Source: Neodontobutis hainanensis (lineage: Eukaryota; Chordata; Actinopteri; Gobiiformes; Odontobutidae). Taken from it: a stretch of DNA of 64,000 nucleotides. The notes under the pieces were generated by a model, which had not been told where the DNA came from, searched no databases, and saw only the letters and a program-made list of their open reading frames with translations. Of this stretch, positions 44,801 to 64,000 are shown in pieces (the stretch's first letter is position 1; every line of letters starts with the position of its first letter). The DNA is taken from NCBI GenBank assembly GCA_024349245.1, contig JALDNG010000020.1:6154001-6218000 (forward strand). The letters are read 5' to 3'. Both the position numbers and the translations under genes were made by a program.

Positions 44801-45382
44801 GGACCTGAGTGTTTACTGAATTAAAGACCAAAGCTGTCTATTTGCTGTGCAGTTGTGTTGCTTTAAATTCCTAATTGAAACACATGAAGATGCTCGAACA
44901 TTACTCAACCTTATACTTTATCAGGTGTGCGAATGAGCAACCCTGCCTCCAAGGAGTTGTATCAGTGCCGGCATCTATCTTGTTAAAGGTGGAATGGGCA
45001 TAGCAGGCGGTGTGCTGTCACCTTATTTTTCTGAAATCATAAATTCAGTGCATAAAACTCACTGGAGTAAAACTCTCAAAGGGAAAAGTACATTTTCTTT
45101 GCGCCCAGGAGATTATGCTTTGGCAACCATCAAGATTTAAAGTGTCAATAAATGCTCAAAACAAAGCTTTTTGTTGCAGTCTTTTACTGCCACGACTGAA
45201 ATATTCATCTAAATTTACCATTCACCACATTGCAAGGAACAACATAAATATAAATGTACATTTACTTTTATTCACTTTAACGTTATCATTCTTATCATTT
45301 TCTTTTCTATGCTAAAATTTCAAGGTCACTCAGAGGCAATAAAAAAAACTTTTTATTTGCTTGGACTTGAAAAGGGACCTTT
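41816..45382. other. No gene recognised
   Basis: AT-rich. An open frame at 44513-44824 (plus) has no recognisable domain and ordinary chance composition. Confidence 0.45.
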
Positions 45383-46440
45383 TCCATCCTATCTCTGCAT
45401 ATCGGGGCCGGGTCACGGGCAGTCAACAGTCTAACCAGAGACACCTAGTCCCTTTAGCAAGTCCTAGGTCTTCCACAGAGCCTTCTTCCGGTGTGATGCG
45501 CCCAACACAACAGTAACAAATGCCAGAGCCACATCAGCTGGCTGCTCTCGACGTGGAGGAACAGTGGCTCTACTCTGAGCTCCTCCCGAGAGACCAAACT
45601 CCTCAACCTATCTCTAAAGGAGCGCCCACCACCGCCCAGAAAACTTATTTTAGCTGCCTGCGTCTTGTTGTTTTGGCCATGACCCACAGCTCAGGACCAT
45701 AGGTGAGAGAAGGGATGTAGATTGACCAATAAATCGAGAGCTTTGGATTTGCAGCTCAGCTCCGTCAACACAACAGACGCGGATCTGCCTGTCAATCTCC
45801 TGCTCCATTCTTCACTCACTCGTAAACAAGATGCCAAAAAATTACACCACTTGAGGCAGGCGCTCTCCACCAACCTGAAGGGAACAAGCCACCCTTTTCC
45901 GACTGAGAACCATGGCCTCGGACTTGAAGGTGCTGATTGACATCCCAGCCGCTTTATGCCCAATTTACACAGAATCTCTTTGAGGCCAACCGATTTTTCT
46001 CAATGGCCTCACCAAACTCCTCCCTGACCCAAAGTTTTTTTCTCTACAACCATCCAGGCTGCAGCCCGCTTGGTCTGCTGGTATCTGTCAGCTGCCTCAG
46101 GAGTCCAACAAGCCAGCCGGGCCTGAATGGACTTCTTCAGCTTGACGGCGTCCCTTACTTCCAGACTCCATCACCAGTTTCGGGGATTGCTGCCTCGACA
46201 GGCACCAGAGACTTTACAGCTACAGTTCTGAGCGACCGTGTCAACAATGGGGGTGGGGAACATGGTCCACTCAGACTCAATGCCTCCGCCTCCTTGCTGG
46301 TTCTGATGCTCTGCCGGAGGTGGGAGTTGAAGTATAAATTTGAAGAGTTAAGTCCAATGAAACAACCTCAAAGTTGAACATCAACCACCGCCCTAGGGTT
46401 CCCTGGTGCCAGGTGCACTGACGAACACCCTTAAGCCTTA
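45383..46440 (-). mobile_element. Rex3-like (RTE) LINE copy, internally deleted
   Basis: On the minus strand, 46440-45965 matches the upstream endonuclease-to-RT region of the fish RTE element (blocks such as GGCATCCCTTACTTCCAG-like and CTCTGCCGGAGGTGGGAGTT on the plus strand). 45960-45383 matches the C-terminal reverse transcriptase, including ATGGTTCTCAGTCGGAAAAG, and the 3' end opposite CCGGGTCACGGGCAG. The core catalytic domain between the two parts is missing. It overlaps in content with the 29.0-kb copy but is older and inverted. Apparent open frames on both strands are shadows. Confidence 0.85.
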
Positions 46441-49400
46441 TTCATTGGAGATAATTGTCATGATCTCATTTTGTAGTGGATGACAAGCACTGTGATGTAA
46501 GCTCCTGTAGTGATAGAGTGTTATAATTTTTCCCTTACCTGCAATCAATCAAAGCATTTCATCTGAAGCAGATGGCTCAGAAGGGATCCATGAGCCAATG
46601 ATGAGACCAGCTAAATTTAGGGCTCTCTTTACTGTTGAATGAATTCAGATGACCTTGAGAGGATATTTAAATCAATGTTTATTTAAACAAGTATGATTTT
46701 TTTTTTCTGTTTTAGAGACGGAGAAGAAAAAATATTTTTATGCTCTTATTTCTTGGATGTGTTATTCAGAAGTAAAAAGGTATAGTCTCACAAAAGTGAA
46801 ATTCCTTGTGGTTCTTGTTCTAATGTCAGACAACCACACATTTAGGATTCAATTACATCCACAGGTTAAAGAAGTGAGGCATGTTTATATGGCATGCACT
46901 GATGCTTTGCAGTTTAGGAAATGCACATTAAAAGTTCCATATTCTAGACCCTATGTTAATTAAGGAGGCGCACATTCACCAGTTTTATTTGCACAAAGCA
47001 ATTAAAACCATGTAACAACCATATCCAGTTAATTAACTCTGTTACTTTATGGTCATTGGCCAATGTTAATAAATAAATGTATTTTAGGATAAATTAGATG
47101 TTTATGTTACAATGAACAATTGTTATGAAGTGTTGTCTCAGTTCGCTTCTTATTTAAGATCAGTAAAAAGTTCCAGTAGCTGTTAAACTTGTTTATCTTA
47201 TGTTATATATACTGTTCTGTTGCACTCTTGTCAGCCATTTAAAAAAAGAGTAATAGATCTGACCATGGAATAATGTTCATTATCTATAAAATATGGTTTC
47301 TAATCAGGCCCATATGCATTTGCACGTATCAGTGTGGTCAGAAAATATGTGTATATGTACATTTACTAAGCACTAAATGGTGATTATCCAAATGTGTTCA
47401 ATACAATTAGTATGAGCCGTAATGGAAGGCAAGGTCGGAAACAGGAAGATGGAGTGCTAATAACAGAGCCACAGGGCTTGGTCTACCACATGACATCCAT
47501 CACAATCTCCCTCTCTCCCAACTTTTCCTTTTCTGCCTTCCTTTCCTGTTTTTTTTTTTTTTGCTTGATGGTTCTTGTCCTCTCCAGCCGAGTATAGTGT
47601 AATCTCCCACTCCCCTGTGGGTGCAGGGAGTAAATCAGCGCAGCTGGATCACAGGCATCAATCTCAGCCAGCCCTGAGGATGGGCCACTTGTGAGCCCAC
47701 AGGGAGGCATTTCCTCTTCATTCCAAATGAGAGACAAATGTTGCAAGGAGAGAGTGGTGCAGCACAGTGGGAGGGAGTGCGCCGATGGGGGGGCGGCCAG
47801 ACAGGCGATGAAGGTGGAAGTGTTGGAGGGGGTAAGATTGGCAGTGGGTAAAAGTGATAGATTCTTAAAAAGGTGACAAGTGGGTAAGATTGAAGAGAAA
47901 ATAGTCACTGAGCAAATGCTGTGTAGTCAGCATTAAAATCAGACTCTTTGTCTTTAAAAAGTAATCAAAAGTGCCAGAAGAGAGAAGAGATTTAACTTTT
48001 CTTTACTTCCAGCTGTGGACTTTCTTGAGATTATATATTATATGGTCAATGACTAATACTGTGCTGGTTTTGTATCATCTTAATCATATTTTTGGATAGT
48101 GTTTTTAGTATAAAGGGGAAAAGCAGAGTCAAATCATTCAACTTATTTTAGTTTTTTGTGATATAAACTCTAAAGTTTATAATTAGATAATAGTGTAGTC
48201 TTTATCAAATGTGTAAAGTGATGCATGTTTATTCATTTAGTAGAGTAAACCCTTCTGATCAATGTCTATATTAGTTCTCAGAGATTTATTTTCTAGGAAT
48301 TTTATATTTTGGTGATGATTACAAAAGATTAGGCTATAGCACTGTCACCATCTGTGTCAACAGTTATTATGCAAAATAGGTAAATTACAGTATGAAAATA
48401 TCACTATATATTTCCCACAATGCCTGTGAGCATGGCAGGAAACTTTCTATTGAATTATTGCCAAGGATCTGCAAATCCAATTTTGTTGACCAAACTTGTG
48501 GGTAATATGATTTTTATGTTTGTTTTCTTGTCATTAGGGTGTAAGAGCTCTGGTTTTATTTCCCAGTTGTCTGTAGTAAATGAACAATTTCCAGGTACAA
48601 AAGATACATTAATGTAAAGCTCATTCCAATATAAAGTTCTAAGAAACAAACAAACAAAACTAAACTACATATATAAACATATAACTACTTTAACAGTGTT
48701 ACCAAGTATTTTTATGTCTCTTTAGAAGGTTAGTGTTAGAATACCAGTAGAAGAGTGAGGTCATAAATGTATAAAACCTTTTGAAAGAAACATGATTCTG
48801 AGGACACATGAAAAAGACCAACACAGCAGTCTTTCCTCGCCTGCCTGCTTCAAGAGTTGTGCACTTTCACTGAGGTACAACGCGTGACAAATGGTGAGAG
48901 GAGGTCCGTTTGAGATGGGCAGGTTTAAAGATATTAAACTGGTAAATACACATCTGTTGTCTAAAAGTCCTGAATTGGCAGTCAAGTGCTGCTCCACTGG
49001 CTGATTAAGAGGCTCAATATTTTATAGATTGTCACAGCGAAGTGTAAATGCAGTGGGTGTCGTCATTCATGGATTGAATGTGTACACTGGAAAGATTTAG
49101 TGATCTACTTTGGGCCACATGTTTCACGTATAATACATCTACTTCAATGGTTTTTATTTTATTTTATGAAAAGGTTTGGACCACAGTGGATTTTAGCGCT
49201 CCTGCAAAGCTAGCAATTCCTTTATGGTTTCAATTTCTTCTGATAAAACTGATTCTATGAAGATTTGTTTTTTTCATTCTTTCATGTTTTGTTATGAATC
49301 CATTGTCAGTCTTTATCTTTTTATAGAAATAAGCTTAACTAAAACATTCAGACTGTAAAACTGGCCAAAACCCAGAGTGAGTCCGTTTCAGTGAATTCAA

Positions 49401-51955
49401 TTCCTGCAGTGAATAATTCTAAAGCCCCTTCAATCCATTTTATGATCCTTTTTTTCATTCTATTCTGAAGCCACCAGTGTTTACTCTTGAAACATTCAAA
49501 TATAGCTGCAAAGTGAATCAGCGCATAATCCTCCTTTAACAATGAGCCAAATACATATTCACACCAACTAGCTCATTAATCAAGATATATATTTAGCAAA
49601 AAAAAAAATGCAAAGTGTTTTTTTACATTCATATGTGCAGAGTTGCTTTTTAAAAAAGTCTACAATAAAGGGGCAGCTCTGGTCTTCACAATCCCTGGAC
49701 ACAAAATAGAGTTTTGCTGTGATATCTGCAGGTGTCTTTATTCCACATCAAAGCAGCCTTTAGCCTAGGGTTATGCTTGTACATCAGCCAAATGACACTT
49801 GTGCAGGGATGTCTACACTCATCAGAGACTCAGGCTCAGAAAAGTCTATTTTCTAATGTCAAGTTCACTCTTTGTGTTTTGAAGGTGTCTCAAAAAAGCT
49901 GGAGTGCTTCAGCATAAACAGGGTTTATTGACAAATCGTAGCTTCGTAGACTTTACCTGTATGAATGAAATTAGACTTCTCAAACCCACATGAACACCAA
50001 CACACTGGTTGAAGTCAAGCAAGCAAGGGGTGAAATAATTAAACAGTAGAAATTACTTGGGCCAATTCTTATTCTTTGTAGAAACCCATGTACTTAATTT
50101 ATTCAATTTCAATTGCAAGAGAACCAAGCTTCTCCAATTGGCCTTGGTTTGGCAGTTATTAAAAACGGGAGACTACGTAAACACTGAATTTATTAAATTG
50201 TTAATAAATACTGAGTTGGAGGAGATGTAAGGCTAGCACTACCATTTCTCTCACCTACCATGTACTTGCCATGTGACATGTGAAATAATATTTAAGTAAA
50301 CAAATCTAAATAAAGTCCAGTAAAAGATAGATGTATCAAAAATCTAAATAGTGTTGTAATATAATAGCATCGTTGGATATGACCTTAGAAGTGATTTAAT
50401 GAAACAAACTAAACACTAGTCAAACTCTGAACTCATGAAGGGGTTAGTATTTGGTGAATATGAGCGATATTGTACCTAAATTATGAGATATCACATAATA
50501 TATTTTTTCATTGCAAGAATTATGCGGTCAAATAAAGCAGTAGTGTGAAACTGACACAGGACAAAGACCTTTAAATGGTTAAAAATAAATGTTTCTGAGA
50601 AATGCTTGTACTGCTGTTTCGTTTTTACTGGCTTCATTGTAATAAATGTATAAACCCCTTTAAGAAAATAATGGATTACCCATGTCTGGTCTCAAGACAA
50701 AGGTCTTGAGTACTCTAGTCAGTAATGTTCTTAAAATGATTATCTTTGGTAAAAGTTTTCAAAAGGCTGCCAATGTTCCAACACTGTTCCCCACAAGCCT
50801 TGCAAACCAAAATTGAGTGAGTAGCTTGTGTGTTATGCAGTGCAATGCTTTGAGCGTCCTCAGAGGAATCACAACAGGCAATCTGTAGGTTCTATACACT
50901 GAATTAATCTGCAGCTACAATCTGTGAATGAATTGTCATTCTGGTTAGGAGGGACTCAAACAGAAAAGGAAACCCATTAAGACACATTATATTTCTGTTT
51001 TGTAGGTACATTTTAATCTTTAAGCTGTATCTCAAAAAAACTCCTTCATAAAACCAGTTTCCTGAGAGATCAAACTCTGCCGCTATGAGTGATATTTACC
51101 AGTCTGTCCAATTATTTTTAGCATGCTGTCTATGTGCGCTACTACGCCCACATACAGGAAGACGGGCTGTGGAGGGTGTTTGATTGAGGCCTTTATACAG
51201 GAACCTTTGCGTCAGATGCAACAGCTGTCAAAGGAGCAGCTCCCTTCATTAGCAGTCCTACCAGAGTGTTCCAGCAGCTCAACACCAAAAGCCAAGAGTT
51301 GTGCTGGAAAACACTCTAATCTTACAGCAAGGAACGATCGGGAGGGAGAGAGAAATAGAAGATTTGGAAAGGATTTAGGCAGGGAAAAGATTAGAAACCC
51401 ATATCGGCCTTATCGTGCAGCCTCCACACTAGGGACTTGAATGAAGCAGCTGTCAAATTTGAAACATACAAAAGCAGTAATCCTACAGTAAACAGAATGC
51501 TGTGTTGAAAAAAATCAAGTGAGAGAGCGACAGAGCGAGAAAGACAGAGCAAAGAATCTATCAGTGTCTAAACAGGCTGCCCATGGAGAGAGCTTTCTGC
51601 TAGGGTCGTTGAGTGTGATGGCCTGACTGTCAGTGCAGGCACAGGAGCGTTGGCCACATGGGGAGTGGGTGAAAGCAAGAGCGTGCGAAGATGCTGACAA
51701 AGTCTCCCCCTGAACAGACATTTGGAGTGTACATGTGTGTTACATTGAAAGGCTGAGTTGTCTGTGGTCAAGTGATGAGGAGGATTTTACAAGGCTCTAC
51801 GGTAGAGATTAAGATGGCCAGTGCTCTTGGCTGAAAAGCGTGGCTGCTTTCTGCTTAAAATAAGACAGATTTTTATAAGTCTGCCTTGTAAAACAATGTA
51901 TTTACAAATCTTTGACAAGAGATTGCACCTGAAAATGTTTGGATTAGAATAACAT
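46441..51955. other. No gene recognised
   Basis: AT-rich. A G-rich segment at about 47640-47840 gives a 141-codon minus frame (47483-47908) and a short plus frame that look compositional. The frame at 51123-51440 (plus) also shows no domain. Confidence 0.45.
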
Positions 51956-52092
51956 GGGGGCGCTTCTAGATTAGTCAGATGAGCAGGGTTCGAATCTTAC
52001 TCAGGTCATTTGCCCAATGTCATTCGCCTTTCTCTCACCCAGATGCCTGCCAATCAATAATCTCTGTCAAATATAGGCTAAAAAATGATAAC
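51956..52092 (+). mobile_element. tRNA-derived SINE fragment
   Basis: Begins GGGGGCGCTTCTAGATTAGT and contains a B box GGGTTCGAATC. The body CATTTGCCCAATGTCATTCG, then CCTTTCTCTCACCCAG, is of the percomorph SINE type. It ends ATCTCTGTCAAATATAGGCT followed by AAAAAATG. A duplication of at most 5 bp (ATAAC) may flank it. Confidence 0.75.
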
Positions 52093-52889
52093 TTAATAAA
52101 TGAATGACACTTCAATCTAACATTTCACATTCAGATAATATAACGTATTACGTAAATGTAGGTCTTAAGTCTCATTGTATTCATATTACAGTAATGTTAT
52201 ACTAATGTCTACTTCCACACTCAAATATAAAGAAAATCTCAGAATTTAAAACGTTATTCATAGAAAGACCAATGGTTAAATGGCATAGCCTTTGGTGCTT
52301 GACTGGCCCCATCTCATTGAATCTGTAATTTCCTAAAAATTTGCCTCCTGTCTGTTAGCTAATTGCTTGTCAAATAGGATAAATTGTAAGTGGCAGGAAC
52401 ATCATGCTCTGTGACCACTGATTATTAGGAACATGGAACAAGGGAAGTCAAACTTTTCAGCTAATTTATAAAATTAGAATGTTTAAAATTAAAGTATTAT
52501 TTTAATATTACATTTTTCCCTCCTATGTTACATGTTTCTTTGTAAAATTTATGTTATGGCTCAAAAGGTGTGGACCTAGAAAAAAAACCACATGTAAGCT
52601 TTGTAATGTCAAAAGTGGTTAAAAAAGCTGGTTGAAAATCACTCAGGGCAGAGCAGGCACAGTGGAGTAACCCAGGTAAAACAGGCAGTGCAAAAACAAA
52701 GGTAGACTGCAGGCCAAAAACCACCATCAGCCCAGGACAGGACAGCCAAACCTCCCCGTCTCATACACTGAACAACCTGGCAATGGAGAGCTGGGCTTTT
52801 GTAGGCTGAAGCAGGAAATTAAAGCCAGGTGAGTCTCGTCAGCTGCAGCTCTCAGGAAATCTCCGCCCACTCACTCACACACATACACT
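52093..52889. other. No gene recognised
   Basis: AT-rich, then moderately GC-rich from 52650. Nothing identifiable on either strand. Confidence 0.4.
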
Positions 52890-52959
<70 letters not shown>

Positions 52960-52961
52960 CA
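52890..52961. repeat. (CA)n microsatellite, about 72 bp
   Basis: CA repeat with one GC interruption near its right end (52953), preceded by imperfect CACTCACACACATACACTCT. Confidence 0.97.
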
Positions 52962-61939
<8,978 letters not shown>

Positions 61940-62460
61940 TCTAGTTCTCCCCAGTTCATACTGTTGTTGTGTCCTTGGGCAAGACACTTCAACCACCTTG
62001 CCTCCAGTGTCTGGAGAACTCATTCATTCATTCATTTTCTACCGCTTAGTCCCATTAGAGGTCGCAGGTGACTGGAGCCTATCCCAGCAGCTTTGGGCCT
62101 GAGGCGGGGTACACCTTGGACAGTGGCCAGTTAGTTGCAGGACTGACATATAGAGACAGACAGTGACAGATTATCACTCTCACATTCACTAGGGACACTT
62201 TAGAGTTGCCAGTTAACCTATACATGCATGTGTTTGGACGGTGGGAGGAAGCCGGAGTACCAGAGAGAACCCACGGTAACACGTGGAGGACATGCAGACA
62301 TCCAACAGAAAGACCGGAGTCGGCCGAGAATGTTTTGAATCAGACGGGTTGCAAACTCACGACCTTGCTGTGAGACAGGAGTGCTAACCTCTCTGCCACG
62401 TGTCTGTAGAACTGAAGTATGAATGTGTGTTTGGTGGAGGTCGGAGAAGCCTAGGCACAA
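61940..62460 (+). mobile_element. Older SINE interrupted by a younger SINE
   Basis: Outer-element sequence TTGTTGTGTCCTTGGGCAAG, then ACACTTCAACCACCTTGCCT, ends at 62020 and resumes at about 62401 with GAAGTATGAATGTGTGTTTG, then GTGGAGGTCGGAG. It shares its body with the SINE at 31.75 kb, in the opposite orientation. Confidence 0.7.
62008..62413 (-). mobile_element. tRNA-derived SINE (minus strand) nested in another SINE
   Basis: The element spans 62021-62400 and is the same family as the copy at 32.77 kb. On the plus strand it opens with the tail CATTCATTCATTCATT and ends with the head complement (CTAACCTCTCTGCCACGTG). TGTCTGGAGAACT (62008-62020) and TGTCTGTAGAACT (62401-62413) form a 13-bp target duplication with one mismatch. 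Confidence 0.92.
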
Positions 62461-64000
62461 AATTATATTTTTATTTTATTTTTTTTCCCCAGTTTCCCCT
62501 ACCAACATCCACAGGAATAATTTGTTAGGTGTGACACAATTGTATTGGATCTCAAGCACTTATCTCAACTGGGCGACACAGGCAGATAAGCTATATCTCA
62601 TTATGGACTGTGACATTGTACATCAGGTATCCTCTGGTAGGCCATAGAGACAGCTCAGAGACTCTACTGGAAACAGTTTGGAAGATTTAATGTTTTTTAA
62701 AGACCAGTACAATAATAAAATTAAATGAATAAACTAGTAAGTACTACCTACTGCTTAGCATACATAACTGGAAGTTAAAAGAACTAAATATCAAACAAAA
62801 GCATGCTATTTCTTCAGTATTTTACTTGTATTTCTGTAAAGTAATTTTGCTTTATGAATAAAATTGCCTTGCCTATATACTTTTTTATTGCTTTTGGGTA
62901 TTTTACTGTAATGTGAAACTGAACATTACTGAAATCCTAAGCACATTTACACCCTGAGCACTTTGTAGATGTCTTTCTTTGACACAACTTAAATAGAGCT
63001 CATAACAGTATTACACTGCACAATTGGTTTGCTGCTACACACACAGCCTACTTTCAAATTATATCAATGCCACATTGGCTAATATTTATATACACTTTGT
63101 GCTGATACTACCTAGAAGAAACAATGCTGTAACACAAAATCTAAATTTGTTCCTTCAAATTTGACTTATTTGGTAGGGTAAATTCCTATAATATTTTACC
63201 TTGAATTTTTTATTGTTTGATAGCACCGATTTTAACATAACTTAGAAAATCATGTCCACTTGTAAAATGAAACTAACTGCTGCCCAACTGTTTTCACACC
63301 TCTGAAGGAGTCCCGTTATATGGAGTTCATACTCCAGCTTGCCTTGAGAGTGGGGTAAAGAGCGCAAGCCCCCTATTGGTTCAGTGTGGATCCTGAGGCT
63401 AACACGCCCTGCCAGTTTCTCTCCAACACAACACTTTCAGCTCTGTCAGTTTAATTGGCTCACCTCCCATCAGTGCAATCTCCCAACACTGTGGTAATTG
63501 GCTCCCTTTTAGTCATCCAACCAATGGTATTGTTCAGGTACACAGTGGGTCACTATGGATGCACACATAAATCCTGGGACAAAAGGTCCACGGGCTGTCT
63601 TTCAACCAGTTTTCTGAAACACAACTATTTTTCTGCAAACAACTAACACTGTGTACTGGGGCCTGCTTTAAAAAAAAGGTAATTTAGTGACTCTCCAGAG
63701 TTCCTCCACATGATGTAGGACCACATGCCAGTGACGGATCCAGCATTGGCTCATGTGTTTTAGATCATCCGGTGTGATGTTTACATATGAAGATCACATT
63801 GCACTGTCAAATGCCAGTCAACACAATAAGACAGAGTGAGGCGTAATTATTGAGAGAAAGAACAAGACAGCATCAGTGTAAGTACGTGCAAGAAGTGAGA
63901 ATAGAAGTGAAAAACATCCCACTGACAGCATGGATTGAAACCAAGTCTGGCTCTTTCTTTGTAAATGTAGTCACTGTTACCCTGATGAGTGCCACTTTGG
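62461..64000. other. No gene recognised
   Basis: AT-rich to 63.3 kb, then somewhat GC-richer to the window end. No exon or repeat end recognised. Confidence 0.4.

Noticed and set aside
44513..44824. 103-codon plus-strand open frame
   Set aside because: No domain, no splice context, and chance-like composition.
45520..46377. Several open frames, including a 146-codon plus frame
   Set aside because: They are shadows of an inverted, decayed Rex3 copy.
47483..47908. 141-codon minus-strand open frame
   Set aside because: Lies over a G-rich, low-complexity segment; no family resemblance and no supporting splice structure.

Overview
The window looks like nuclear DNA from a spiny-rayed (percomorph-type) teleost fish. 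It is AT-rich and intron-containing. It holds long (CA)n and (TA)n microsatellites, Rex3/RTE-type and other fish LINE remnants, a hAT element with a BED zinc finger, and several tRNA-derived SINEs. No prokaryotic, plasmid or phage structure and no CRISPR array was seen.

The only gene I can identify with confidence is at the left end on the minus strand (about 2.7-5.4 kb). It is a complete five-exon somatolactin (alpha type) gene, a pituitary hormone of the growth hormone/prolactin family. All five exons, the splice phases, the signal peptide, an Asn-Lys-Thr glycosylation site and six of the family's seven cysteines can be read directly. Exon 4 is one base short of the family pattern, which creates an in-frame TAA at 3043-3045. 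As read, the product would be about 154 residues instead of about 229. This is either a genuine, recent loss of function or a one-base sequence error. The exon 4 donor (GTCTGC) and a Ser in place of the usual Cys at mature position 42 are also unusual.

The remaining ~58 kb is a gene-poor, repeat-rich stretch, either intergenic or inside a large intron. Left to right it holds a possible 33-nt microexon (8650-8682), a 10-bp perfect hairpin near 10.0 kb, and large CA tracts at 11.6 and 14.5-15.2 kb. At 18.1-20.3 kb is a decayed LINE cluster with a long inverted repeat between two different reverse-transcriptase remnants. A short acidic open frame lies on the minus strand at 28.5-28.7 kb. A Rex3-like LINE 3' end with a perfect 12-bp target duplication is at 29.0-29.56 kb, and a hAT element at 29.8-30.3 kb. 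SINEs follow at 31.75-31.95 and 32.77-33.17 kb, then a MITE at 40.7-41.0 kb and a LINE-type tail at 41.3-41.8 kb. An internally deleted minus-strand Rex3 copy lies at 45.4-46.4 kb, a SINE at 51.96 kb, a CA tract at 52.9 kb, a TA tract at 57.5 kb, and a SINE inserted inside another SINE at 61.9-62.5 kb.

I did not find a previously undescribed multi-gene system. The most informative observations are the somatolactin frameshift, the unexplained acidic frame, the possible microexon, the inverted repeat at 19.4-19.8 kb and the nested SINEs.
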